Below are positions 1 through 12,504 of a DNA stretch of 64,000 bases, one piece after another. This DNA is from Gymnothorax reevesii. Its lineage: Eukaryota > Chordata > Actinopteri > Anguilliformes > Muraenidae. The stretch covers positions 79,054,620 to 79,118,619 of the forward strand of contig CM056583.1 in the NCBI GenBank assembly GCA_029721435.1. Direction: 5' to 3'. Made by a program: the position numbers and the translations under genes. Each line of letters starts with the position of its first letter. The stretch's first letter is position 1. Under the pieces are notes generated by a model. It worked only from the letters and a program-made list of their open reading frames with translations. It was not told where the DNA came from and ran no database searches.

Positions 1-1787
1 TCTACCCCAGGGTCTTCCTTTCTAAAACAGATAGAGAATTACATTCCTCCAGAGGATGCAAGGTATTAGTGTCTAAAAAGTCTGCTCACTGGAGTTCTCT
101 TCTGTCCACTTATGCTCAGCATTAAAACTCCTGCTCTTCGAGCAGTAGTGGCCATACAGGTAACCAGAGTTAAGGTTCATAAGGCCTGGACCGTCTTGTA
201 AGTTGTAACACAAGCAGTATAAAATGTGACATAAGAAGGTGGGATGTAAAAAAGCTGCTGGCAATTATCAACATCATATTCTAATTCGTAAGGGCAATGA
301 GACTCATCACTCCACCAGGAAAACATCCCAGAGTTTTCTATTCAGCAGCAAAGATCATCCACTGGTGTTGTCCTGTTGGTGAGATGTTATCTTGATTATT
401 CATCCTTCATTGAATAGGGTAACGCATTGTGTAATCCCATATGCAACTCAGCTCTCTGTAAGCTCTCTTTAAATTAACAGTACTCTTCAAAAGTGTGGAA
501 TCACTGAGAAATATTTTGTTATTTTATTTTGAAAGAAAACAATACTTTTTTTTTTTTCAAACAGCCAAGTATTCATTGATTATCCTGACCTTATTTCAGG
601 AATTGTACTGTGACAAAAGAGTTTTTTAGGTGATAGTGAAGGAAAGGGGTGAGTTGAAGTCTTCCTCTTTTTATGAAAGGTGCAAGTAGTTCTCATCTTA
701 AAAAATGAATATTGGCTCCCAAAAAAATTAATGTCCGGGCAAACTCTTGCCTCCTCATCACCAGCAAAAGGTATGTTTAGCAAATTACATTTCATTTTTC
801 GTACTTATCAAAAAACCATTCAATTTGTATTATTGCTGGTCTGGAGACCTTCATCTGGAGAATAACAATGAACTAGGCCCATAAAGCTGAAGGAATAGGG
901 AGCTCAGAAAAAAGCATCATTCTCCACTGCTGACTGTTCATTCAGAAATCTTCCTGATCATTTGTCTCATTGTTAGCTGTACTGCTGCCTTTATACATTT
1001 CTCTGTTGCTCGTGATTGGTTTAACTCGCTGAGGGAAGTTCACATCATCCGTTTTTTTTTCAGGCAAAATCTTGAGTTTTCACTAGTTTGTTGATTTTCA
1101 TGATTGTCAGTCTGTCTGTCTATGAGCACTCTAGTATCCGCAATTCTTCAGTCATTGACTTGAAATTTTTAACACTGGAGGCCAAATGTCCAAGAGAAAA
1201 GCTTATTTGAGAAGATAAGGTCAGAGGTAAGTGTCATGGTTGTAGAAAAGCATAAAAACCTCCTATTTGCCAGTATCTCTCTTCCAAATATTTACTGAAA
1301 CATGGAACGAATTACATAATGTTCTGTTTCTCTCATGTTCTCTGGTTTATGTGCGTGTCATTAAGGGAAAGATTTAATTTGTCTGGCTTTCTACGTCTGT
1401 GTTTGTTTACCTGTGCTCAATCAAGCGTCCACTATTCTTCAGCTTTTGACTTTGAATTTGTACCATACAAAGCCATATTTCCAAAGAGGAAGATGGTCAT
1501 TTTTGGCTTGGCAAGGTGTAATGTCAAGGTCGTCGAAAAGGTAAAGCTTCTTTTGGCCTAAATGTCGTTCAAAAAAATATCAGAAAGATAGAATGAACGC
1601 CAAAATATTGTAACTTTTATCAAATGCCGTTACATGCGTTTGTTCTTCTTTGCTTTTTTTTTTTGTTTTGCTTTCTCAGAATTTGAAAAAGCAGCCATCT
1701 TTGACCCTGAGAACAACAGACAAAAAGCAAGACCCTGATTGGAGGGCTGCACTCATGATGGACATGTCATTTTTGTGAATGCTGACC
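1..1787 (+). repeat. Array unit 1 (1,787 bp)
   Basis: This is the first complete unit with the phase used here; the array continues to its left. Private or shared marks: aatcaagcgtcc near 1420 (shared with units 10, 12 and 17) and gaattacataatg near 1312. It carries the one-base-short form cctgattgg found in most units. Confidence 0.9.
1319..1561 (+). other. Unit-internal 80-codon ORF with splice-like edges (representative)
   Basis: An ATG-started ORF of 80 codons recurs in most units, for example at 3107, 6679, 8464, 10250, 13824, 15609, 17395, 24533 and 33455. Its second half, which reads FDFEFVPYKAIFPKRKMVIF and onward, lies between a pyrimidine-rich stretch ending in ttcttcag and a donor-like gaaaag/gtaaagc. 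A second open segment follows about 150 bases later. It starts after a long T-tract and tttctcag and ends at gatgcaag/gtatta. Both segments join in phase 0, so they could be old exons. Against function, most units have a one-base loss (cctgattgg for cctggattgg) that breaks the second segment, and unit 23 has a stop in the first. I do not recognise the protein. It is probably a fossil or chance ORF kept by homogenisation. Confidence 0.3.
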
Positions 1788-3572
1788 TCTACCCCAGGGT
1801 CTTCCTTTCTAAAACAGATAGAGAATTACATTCCTCCAGAGGATGCAAGGTATTAGTGTCTAAAAAGTCTGCTCACCGTAGATCTCTTCTGTCCACTTAT
1901 GCTCAGCATTAAAACTCCTGCTCTTCGAGCAGTAGTGGCCATACAGGTAACCAGAGATAAGGTTCATGAGGCCTGGACCTTCTTGTAAGTTGTAACACAA
2001 GCAGTATAAAATGTGACATAAGAGGGTGGGATGTAAAAAAGCTGCTGGCAATTATCAACATCATATTCTAATTCGTTAGGGCAATGAGACTCATCACTCC
2101 ACCTGGAAAACATCCCAGAGTTTTCTATTCAGCAGCAAAGATCATCCACTGGTGTTGTCCTGTTGGTAAGATGTTATCTTGATTATTCATCCTTCATTGA
2201 ATAGGGTAACGCATTGTGTAATCTCATATGCAACTCAGCTCTCTGTAAGCTCTCTGTAAATTAACAGTACTCTTCAAAAGTGTAGAATCACTGAGAAATA
2301 TTTTGTTATTTTATTTTGAAAGAAAACAATACTTTTGTTTTTTTCAAACAGCCAAGTATTCATTGATTATTCTGACCTTATTTCAGGAATTGTACTGTGA
2401 CAAAAGACTTTTTTAGGTGATAGTGAAGGAAAGGGGTGAGTTGAAGTCTTCCTCTTTTTATGAAAGGTGCAAGTAGTTCTCATCTTAAAAAAAATGAATA
2501 TTGGCTCCCAAAAAAATTAATATCCGGGCAAACTCTTGCCTCCTCATCAACAGCAATAGGTATGTTTAGCAAATTACATTTCATTTTTCGGACTTATAAA
2601 AAAACCATACAATTTGTATTATTGCTGGTCTGGAGACCTACATCTGGAGAATAACATTGAACTAGGCCCGTGGAGCTGAAGGAATAGGGAGCTCAGAAAA
2701 AAGCATCATTCTCCACTGCGGACTGTTCATTCAGAAATCTTCCTGATCATTTGTCTTATTGTTAGCTGTACTGCTGTCTTTATACATTTCTCTGTTGCTC
2801 GTGATTGGTTTAACTCGCTGAGGGAAGTTCACATCATCCGTTTTTTTTCAGGCAAAATCTTGAGTTTTCACTAGTTTGTTGATTTTCATGTTTGTCAGTC
2901 TGTCTGTCTATGAGCACTCTAGTATCCGCAATTCTCGAGTCATTGACTTGAAATTTTTAACACTGGAAGCCATATGTCCAAGAGAAAAGCTTATTTGAGA
3001 AGATAAGGTCAGAGGTAAGTGTAATGGTTGTCGAAAAGCATAAAAACCTCCTATTTGCCAGTATCTGTCTGCCAAAAATTTACTGAAACATGGAACGAAT
3101 CACATAATGTTCTGTTTCTCTCATGTTCTCTGGTTTATGTGCGTGTCATTAAGGGAAAGATTTAATTTGTCTGGCTTTCTACGTCTGTGTTTGTTTACCT
3201 GTACTCAATCTAGCGTCCACTATTCTTCAGCTTTTGACTTTGAATTTGTACCATACAAAGCCATATTTCGAAAGAGGAAGATGGTCATTTTTGGCTTGGC
3301 AAGGTGTAATGTCAAGGTCGTAGAAAAGGTAAAGCTTCTTTTGGCCTAAATCTCGTTCAAAAAAATATCAGAAAGATAGAATGAACGCCAAAATATTTTA
3401 GCTTTTATCAAATGCCGTTACATGCGTTTCTTCTTATTTGCTTTTTTTTGTTTTGCTTTTTCAGAATTTGAAAAAGCTGCCATCTTTGACCCTGAGAACA
3501 ACAGACAAAAAGCAAGACCCTGATTGGAGGGCTGCACTCATGATGGACATGTCATTTTTGTGAATGCCGACC
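1788..3572 (+). repeat. Array unit 2 (1,785 bp)
   Basis: Distinguished by gctcaccgtagatctc near 1872, which changes the tail of the minus-strand ORF, and by tttcgaaagagg near 3267, which is shared with unit 16. Confidence 0.9.
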
Positions 3573-5360
3573 TCTACCCCAGGGTCTTCCTTTCTAAAAC
3601 AGATAGAGAATTACATTCCTCCAGAGGATGCAAGGTATTAGTGTCTAAAAAGTCTGCTCACTGGAGCTCTCTTCTGTCCACTTATGCTCAGCATTATAAC
3701 TCCTGCTCTTCGAGCAGTAGTGGCCATACAGGTAACCAGAGTTAAGGTTCATAAGGCCTGGACCTTCTTGTAAGTTGTAACACAAGCAGTATAAAATGTG
3801 ACATAAGAGGGTGGGATGTAAAAAAGCTGCTGGCAATTATAAACATCTTATTCTAATTTGTTAGGGCAATGAGACTCATCACTCCACCAGTAAAACATCC
3901 CAGAGTTTTCTATTCAGCAGCAAAGATCATCCACTGGTGTTGTCCTGTTGGTGAGATGGTATCTTGATTATTCATCCTTCATTGAATAGGGTAACGCATT
4001 GTGTAATCTCATATGCAACTCAGCTCTCTGTAAGCTCTCTGTAAATTAACAGTACTCTTCAAAAGTGTAGAATCACTGAGAAATATTTTGTTATATTATT
4101 TTGAAAGAAAACAATACTTTTGTTTTTTTCAAACAGCCAAGTATTCATTGATTATTCTGACCTTATTTCAGGAATTGTACTGTGACAAAAGACTTTTTTA
4201 GGTGATAGTGAAGGAAAGGGGTGAGTTGAAGTCTTCCTCTTTTCATGAAAGGTGCAAGTAGTTCTCATCTTAAAAAAATGAATATTGGCTCCCAAAAAAA
4301 TTAATATCCGGGCAAACTCTTGCCTCCTCATCACCAGCAAAAGGTATGTTTAGCAAATTACATTTCATTTTTCGGACTTATAAAAAAACCATACAATTTG
4401 TATTATTGCTGGTCTGGAGACCTACATCTGGAGAATCGCATTGAACTAGGCCCGTGGAGCTGAAGGAATAGGGAGCTCAGAAAAAAGCATCATTCTCCAC
4501 TGCTGACTGTTCATTCAGAAATTTTCCTGATCATTTGTCTCATTGTTAGCTGTACTGCTGCCTTTATACAATTCTCTGTTGCTCGTGATTGGTTTAACTC
4601 GCTGAGGGAAGTTCACATCATCCGTTTTTTTTCAGGCAATATCTTGAGTTTTCACTAGTTTGTTGATTTTCATGTTTGTCAGTCTGTCTGTCTATGAGTC
4701 ACTCTAGTATCTGCAATTCTTCAGTCATTGACTTGAAATTTTTAACACTGGAGGCCATATGTCCAAGAGAAAAGCTTATTTGAGAAGATATGGTCAGAGG
4801 TAAGTGTCATGGTTGTAGAAAAGCATAAAAACCTCCTATTTGCCAGTATCTGTCTGCCAAAAAATTTACTGAAACATGGAACGAATGACATAATGTTCTG
4901 TTTCTCTCATGTTCTCTGGTTTATGTGCGTGTCATTAAGGGAAAGATTTAATTTGTCTGGCTTTCTACGTCTGTATTTGTTTACCTGTGCTCAATCTAGC
5001 GTCCACTATTCTTCAGCTTTTGACTTTGAATTTGTACCATACAAAGCCATATTTCCAAAGAGGAAGATGGTCATTTTTGGCTTGGCAAGGTGTAATGTCA
5101 AGGTCGTAGAAAAGGTAAAGCTCCTTTTGGCCTAAATCTCGTTCAAAAAAATATCAGAAAGATAGAATAAACGCCAAAATATTTTAACTTTTATCAAATG
5201 CCGTTACATGCGATTCTTCTTCTTTTCTTTTTTTTTGTTTTGCTTTCTCAGAATTTGAAAAAGCTGCCATCTTTGACCCTGAGAACAACAGACAAAAAGC
5301 AAGACCCTGGATTGGAGGGCTGCACTCATGACGGACATGTCATTTTTGTGAATGCTGACC
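3573..5360 (+). repeat. Array unit 3 (1,788 bp), type A
   Basis: First member of the four-unit block. Type A marks are attataaacatcttattc near 3837 and an inserted T in gagtcactctag near 4696. Both recur in unit 7 at an offset of about 7.14 kb. The end has the longer form cctggattgg. Confidence 0.9.
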
Positions 5361-7146
5361 TCTATGCCAGGGTCTTCCTTTCTAAAACAGATAGAGAATT
5401 ACATTCCTCCAGAGGATGCAAGGTATTAGTGTCTAAAAAGTCTGCTCACTGGAGCTCTCTTCTGTCCACTTACGCTCAGCATTAAAACTCCTGCTCTTCG
5501 AGCAGTAGTGGCCATACAGGTAACCAGAGAAAAGGTTCATGAGGCCTGGACCTTCTTGTAAGTTGTAACACAAGCAGTATAAAATGTGACATAAGAGGGT
5601 GGGATGTAAAAAAGCTGCTGGCAATTATCAACATCTTATTCTAATTCGTTAGGGCAATGAAACTCATCACTCCACCAGTAAAACATCCCAGAGTTTTCTA
5701 TTCAGCAGCAAAGATCATCCACTGGTGTTGTCCTGTTGGTGAGATTTTATCTTGATTATTCATCCTTCATTGAATAGGGTAACGCATTGTGTAATCTCAT
5801 ATGCAACTCAGCTCTCTGTAAGCTCTCTGTAAATTAACAGTACTCTTCAAAAGTGTGGAATCACTGAGAAATATTTTGTTATTTTATTTTGAAAGAAATT
5901 AATACTTTTTTTTTTTTTCAAACAGCCAAGTATTGATTGATTAATCTGACCTTATTTCTGGAATTGTACTGTGACAAAAGACTTTTTTAGGTGATAGTGA
6001 AGGAAAGGGGTGAGTTGAAGTCTTCCTCTTTTTATGAAAGGTGCAAGTAGTTCTCATCTTAAAAAATGAATATTGGCTCCCAAAAAAATTAATGTCCGGG
6101 AAAACTCTTGCCTCCTCATCACCAGCAAAAGGTATGTTTAGCAAATTACATTTCATTTTTCATACTTATAAAAAGACCATACAATTTGTATTATTGCTGG
6201 TCTGGAGACCTTCATCTGAAGAATAACATTGAACTAGGCCCGTGGAGCTGAAGGAATAGGGAGCTCAGAAAAAAGCATCATTCTCCACTGGGGACTGTTC
6301 ATTCAGAAATCTTCCTGATCATTTGTCTCATTGTTAGCTGTACTGCTGTGTTTATACATTTCTCTGTTGCTCGTGATTGGTTTAACTCGCTGAGGGAAGT
6401 TCACATCATCCGTTTTTTTTCAGGAAAAATCTTGAGTTTTCACTAGTTTGTTGATTTTCATGTTTGTCAGTCTGTCTGTCTATGAGCACTCTAGTATCCA
6501 CAATTCTTCAGTCATTGACTTGAAATTTTTAACACTGGAGGCCATATGTCCAAGAGAAAAGCTTATTTGAGAAGATAAGGTCAGAGGTAAGTGTCATGGT
6601 TGTAGAAAAGCATAAAAACCTCCTATTTGCCAGTATTTCTCCTCCAAAAATTTACTGAAACATGGAACGAATGACATAATGTTCTGTTTCTTTCATGTTC
6701 TCTGGTTTATGTGCGTGTCATTAAGGGAAAGATTTAATTTGTCTGGCTTTCTACGTCTGTGTTTGTTTACCTGTGCTCAACCTAGCGTCCACTATTTTTC
6801 AGCTTTTGACTTTGAATTTGTACCATACAAAGCCATATTTCCAAAGAGGAAGATGGTCATTTTTGGCTTGGCAAGGTGTAATGTCAAGGTCGTAGAAAAG
6901 GTAAAGCTTCTTTTGGCCTAAATGTCGTTCAAAAAAATATCAGAAAGATAGAATGAACGCCAAAATATTTTAACTTTTATCAAATGCCGTTACATGCGTT
7001 TGTTCTTCTTTGCTTTTTTTTTTGTTTTGCTTTCTCAGAATTTGAAAAAGCAGCCATCTTTGACTCTGAGAACAACAGACAAAAAGCAAGACCCTGATTG
7101 GAGGGCTGCACTCATGATGGACATGTCATTTTTGTGAATGCTGACC
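5361..7146 (+). repeat. Array unit 4 (1,786 bp), type B
   Basis: Type B marks: start tctatgcc, gcaatgaaactc near 5655, gagattttatc near 5742, gaaattaatac near 5895, attgattgattaatc near 5933 and tttctggaattg near 5955. Nearly the same unit recurs as unit 8. Confidence 0.9.
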
Positions 7147-8932
7147 TCTACCCCAGGGTCTTCCTTTCTAAAACAGATAGAGAATTACATTCCTCCAGAG
7201 GATGCAAGGTATTAGTGTCTAAAAAGTCTGCTCACTGGAGTTCTCTTCTGTCCACTTATGCTCAGCATTAAAACTCCTGCTCTTCGAGCAGTAGTGGCCA
7301 TACAGGGAACCAGAGTTAAGGTTCATAAGGCCTGGACCGTCTTGTAAGTTGTAACACAAGCAGTATAAAATGTGACATAAGAAGGTGGGATGTAAAAAAG
7401 CTGCTGGCAATTATCAACATCATATTCTAATTCGTTAGGGCAATGAGACTCATCACTCCACCAGGAAAACATCCCAGAGTTTTCTATTCAGCAGCAAAGA
7501 TCATCCACTGGTGTTGTCCTGTTGGTGAGATGGTATCTTGATTATTCATCCTTCATTGAATAGGGTAACGCATTGTGTAATCCCATATGCAACTCAGCTC
7601 TCTGTAAGCTCTCTTTAAATTAACAGTACTCTTCAAAAGTGTGGAATCACTGAGAAATATTTTGTTATTTTATTTTGAAAGAAAACAATACTTTTTTTTT
7701 TTTCAAACAGCCAAGTATTCATTGATTATCCTGACCTTATTTCAGGATATGTACTGTGACAAAAGAGTTTTTTAGGTGATAGTGAAGGAAAGGGGTGAGT
7801 TGAAGTCTTCCTCTTTTTATGAAAGGTGCAAGTAGTTCTCATCTTAAAAAATGAATATTGGCTCCCAAAAAAATTAATGTCCGGGCAAACTCTTGCCTCC
7901 TCATAATCAGCAAAAGGTATGTTTAGCAAATTACATTTCATTTTTCGTACTTATAAAAAAACCATACAATTTGTATTATTGCTGGTCTGGAGACCTTCAT
8001 CTGGAGATAACATTGAACTAGGCCCGTGGAGCTGAAGGAATAGGGAGCTCAGAAAAAAGCATCATTCTCCACTGCGGACTATTCATTCAGAAATCTTCCT
8101 GATCATTTGTGTCATTGTTAGCTGTACTGCTGTCTTTATACATTTCTCTGTTGCTCGTGATTGGTTTAACTCGCTGAGGGAAGTTCACATCATCCATTTT
8201 TTTTTCAGGAAAAATCTTGAGTTTTCACTAGTTTGTTGATTTTAATGTTTGTCAGTCTGTCTGTCTATGAGCACTCTAGTATCCGCAATTCTTCAGTCAT
8301 TGACTTGAAATTTTTAACACTGGAGGCCATAGGTCCAAGAGAAAAGCTTATTTGAGAAGATAAGGTCAGAGGTACGTGTCATGGTTGTAGAAAAGCATAA
8401 AAACCTCCTATTTGCCAGTATCTCTCTTCCAAAAATGTACTGAAACATGGAACGAATGACATAATGTTCTGTTTCTTTCATGTTCTCTGGTTTATGTGCG
8501 TGTCATTAAGGGAAAGATTTAATTTGTCTGGCTTTCTACGTCTGTGTTTGTTTACCTGTGCTCAACCTAGCGTCCACTATTTTTCAGCTTTTGACTTTGA
8601 ATTTGTACCATACAAAGCCATATTTCCAAAGAGGAAGATGGTCATTTTTGGCTTGGCAAGGTGTAATGTCAAGGACGTAGAAAAGGTAAAGCTTCTTTTG
8701 GCCTAAATGTCGTTCAAAAAAATATCAGAAAGATAGAATGAACGCCAAAATATTTTAACTTTTATCAAATGCCGTTACATGCGTTTGTTCTTCTTTGCTT
8801 TTTTTTTTTGTTTTGCTTTCTCAGAATTTGAAAAAGCAGCCATCTTTGACTCTGAGAACAACAGACAAAAAGCAAGACCCTGATTGGAGGGCTGCACTCA
8901 TGATGGACATGTCATTTTTGTGAATGCTGACC
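7147..8932 (+). repeat. Array unit 5 (1,786 bp), type C
   Basis: Type C marks: caggatatgtactg near 7743 in place of caggaattgtactg, and aaggacgtagaaaag near 8671. Both recur in units 9 and 11. Confidence 0.9.
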
Positions 8933-10715
8933 TCTACCCCAGGGTCTTCCTTTCTAAAACAGATAGAGAATTACATTCCTCCAGAGGATGCAAGGTATTA
9001 GTGTCTAAAAAGTCTGCTCACTGGAGTTCTCTTCTGTCCACTTATGCTCAGCATTAAAACTCCTGCTCTTCGAGCAGTAGTGGCCATACAGGTAACCAGA
9101 GTTAAGGTTCATAAGGCCTGGACCGTCTTGTAAGTTGTAACACAAGCAGTATAAAATGTGACATAAGAAGGTGGGATTTTAAAAAGCTGCTGGCAATTAT
9201 CAACATCATATTCTAATTAGTCAGGGCAATGAGACTCATCACTCCACCAGGAAAACATCCCAGAGTTTTCTATTCAGCAGCAAAGATCATCCACTGGTGT
9301 TGTCCTGTTGGTGAGATGTTATCTTGATTATTCATCCTTCATTAAATAGGGTAACGCATTGTGTAATCTCATATGCAACTCAGCTCTCTGTAAGCTCTCA
9401 GTAAATTAACAGTACTCTTCAAAAGTGTGGAATCACTGAGAAATATTATGTTATTTTATTTTGAAAGAAAACAATACTTTTTTTTTTTTTTCAAACAGCC
9501 AAGTATTCATTGATTATTCTGACCTTATTTCAGGAATTGTACTGTGACAAAAGACTTTTTTAGGTGATAGTGAAGGAAAGGGGTGAGTTGAAGCCTTCCT
9601 CTTTCTATGAAAGGTGCAAGTAGTTCTCTTAAAAAATGAATATTGGCTCCCAAAAAAATTAATGTCCGGGCAAACTCTTGCCTCCTCATAATCAGCAAAA
9701 GGTATGTTTAGCAAATTACATTTCATTTTTCGTACTTATAAAAAAACCATACAATTTGTATTATTTCTGGTCTGGAGACCTTCATCTGGAGAATAACAAT
9801 GAACTAGGCCCGTGGAGCTGAAGGAATAGGGAGCTCAGAAAAAAGCATCATTCTCCACTGCGGACTGTTCATTCAGAAATCTTCCTGATCATTTGTGTCA
9901 TTGTTAGCTGTACTGCTGCCTTTATACATTTCTCTGTTGCTCGTGATTGGTTTAACTCGCTGAGGGAAGTTCACATCATCCATTTTTTTTTCAGGAAAAA
10001 TCTTGAGTTTTCACTAGTTTGTTGATTTTCATGATTGTCAGTCTGTCTGTCTATGAGCACTCTAGTATCCGCAATTCTTCAGTCATTGACTTGAAATTTT
10101 TAACACTGGAGGCCAAATGTCCAAGAGAAAAGCTTATTTGAGAAGATAAGGTCAGAGGTAAGTGTCATGGTTGTAGAAAAGCATAAAAACCTCCTATTTG
10201 CCAGTATCTCTCTTCCAAATATTTACTGAAACATGGAACGAATGACATAATGTTCTGTTTCTCTCATGTTCTCTGGTTTATGTGCGTGTCATTAAGGGAA
10301 AGATTTAATTTGTCTGGCTTTCTACGTCTGTGTTTGTTTACCTGTGCTCAATCTAGCGTCCACTATTCTTCAGCTTTTGACTTTGAATTTGTACCATACA
10401 AAGCCATATTTCCAAAGAGGAAGATGGTCATTTTTGGCTTGGCAAGGTGTAATGTCAAGGTCGTAGAAAAGGTAAAGCTTCTTTTGGCCTAAATCTCGTT
10501 CAAAAAAATATCAGAAAGATAGAATGAACGCCAAAATATTTTAACTTTTATCAAATGCCGTTACATGCGTTTCTTCTTCTTTGCTTTTTTTTGTTTTGCT
10601 TTCTCAGAATTTGAAAAAGCTGCCATCTTTGACCCTGAGAACAACAGACAAAAAGCAAGACCCTGATTGGAGGGCTGCACTCATGATGGACATGTCATTT
10701 TTGTGAATGCTGACC
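8933..10715 (+). repeat. Array unit 6 (1,783 bp), type D
   Basis: Type D marks: a three-base deletion giving gtagttctcttaaa near 9620, ttaaatagggtaac near 9342, aatattatgttatt near 9444, and gggattttaaaaagc near 9174. All recur in units 10 and 12. Confidence 0.9.
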
Positions 10716-12504
10716 TCTACCCCAGGGTCTTCCTTTCTAAAACAGATAGAGAATTACATTCCTCCAGAGGATGCAAGGTATTAGTGTCTAAAAAGTCTGC
10801 TCACTGGAGCTCTCTTCTGTCCACTTTTGCTCAGCATTAAAACTCCTGCTCTTCGAGCAGTAGTGGCCATACAGGTAACCAGAGTTAAGGTTCATAAGGC
10901 CTGGACCTTCTTGTAAGTTGTAACACAAGCAGTATAAAATGTGACATAAGAGGGTGGGATGTAAAAAAGCTGCTGGCAATTATAAACATCTTATTCTAAT
11001 TTGTTAGGGCAATGAGACTCATCACTCCACCAGTAAAACATCCCAGAGTTTTCTATTCAGCAGCAAAGATCATCCACTGGTGTTGTCCTGTTGGTGAGAT
11101 GGTATCTTGATTATTCATCCTTCATTGAATAGGGTAACGCATTGTGTAATCTCATATGCAACTCAGCTCTCTGTAAGCTCTCTGTAAATTAACAGTACTC
11201 TTCAAAAGTGTAGAATCACTGAGAAATATTTTGTTATTTTATTTTGAAAGAAAACAATACTTTTGTTTTTTTCAAACAGCCAAGTATTCATTGATTATTC
11301 TGACCTTATTTCAGGAATTGTACTGTGACAAAAGACTTTTTTAGGTGATAGTGAAGGAAAGGGGTGAGTTGAAGTCTTCCTCTTTTCATGAAAGGTGCAA
11401 GTAGTTCTCATCTTAAAAAAAATGAATATTGGCTCCCAAAAAAATTAATATCCGGGCAAACTCTTGCCTCCTCATCACCAGCAAAAGGTATGTTTAGCAA
11501 ATTACATTTCATTTTTCGGACTTATAAAAAAACCATACAATTTGTATTATTGCTGGTCTGGAGACCTACATCTGGAGAATCGCATTGAACTAGGCCCGTG
11601 GAGCTGAAGGAATAGGGAGCTCAGAAAAAAGCATCATTCTCCACTGCTGACTGTTCATTCAGAAATCTTCCTGATCATTTGTCTCATTGTTAGCTGTACT
11701 GCTGTCTTTATACATTTCTCTGTTGCTCGTGATTGGTTTAACTCGCTGAGGGAAGTTCACATCATCCGTTTTTTTTTCAGGCAAAATCTTGAGTTTTCAC
11801 TAGTTTGTTGATTTTCATGTTTGTCAGTCTGTCTGTCTATGAGTCACTCTAGTATCTGCAATTCTTCAGTCATTGACTTGAAATTTTTAACACTGGAGGC
11901 CATATGTCCAAGAGAAAAGCTTATTTGAGAAGATATGGTCAGAGGTAAGTGTAATGGTTGTAGAAAAGCATAAAAACCTCCTATTTGCCAGTATCTGTCT
12001 GCCAAAAAATTTACTGAAACATGGAACGAATGACATAATGTTCTGTTTCTCTCATGTTCTCTGGTTTATGTGCGTGTCATTAAGGGAAAGATTTAATTTG
12101 TCTGGCTTTCTACGTCTGTCTTTGTTTACCTGTGCTCAATCTAGCGTCCACTATTCTTCAGCTTTTGACTTTGAATTTGTACCATACAAAGCCATATTTC
12201 CAAAGACAAAGATGGTCACTTTGGCTTGGCAAGGTGTAATGTCAAGGTCGTAGAAAAGGTAAAGCTCCTTTTGGCCTAAATCTCGTTCAAAAAAATATCA
12301 GAAAGATAGAATAAACGCCAAAATATTTTAACTTTTATCAAATGCCGTTACATGCGATTCTTCTTCTTTTCTTTTTTTTTGTTTCGCTTTCTCAGAATTT
12401 GAAAAAGCCGCCATCTTTAACCCTGAGAACAACAGACAAAAAGCAAGACCCTGGATTGGAGGGCTGCACTCATGACGGACATGTCATTTTTGTGAATGCT
12501 GACC
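10716..12504 (+). repeat. Array unit 7 (1,789 bp), type A
   Basis: Repeats the type A marks of unit 3, including gagtcactctag near 11840. It also has ccaaagacaaagatggtc near 12201, a change otherwise seen only in unit 18, so exchange between distant units has occurred. Confidence 0.9.

Noticed and set aside
580..795. Minus-strand 71-codon ORF of the unit, repeated in many copies
   Set aside because: It recurs only because the unit recurs. Its length and start vary with single-base changes, and no domain is recognisable.
5198..5485. 95-codon ORF starting MPLHAILLLFFFFV, looking like a signal peptide
   Set aside because: The hydrophobic start is the translation of the T-rich tract before tttctcag. 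It exists only where the T-run length happens to keep the frame open, so it is not a believable secreted protein.
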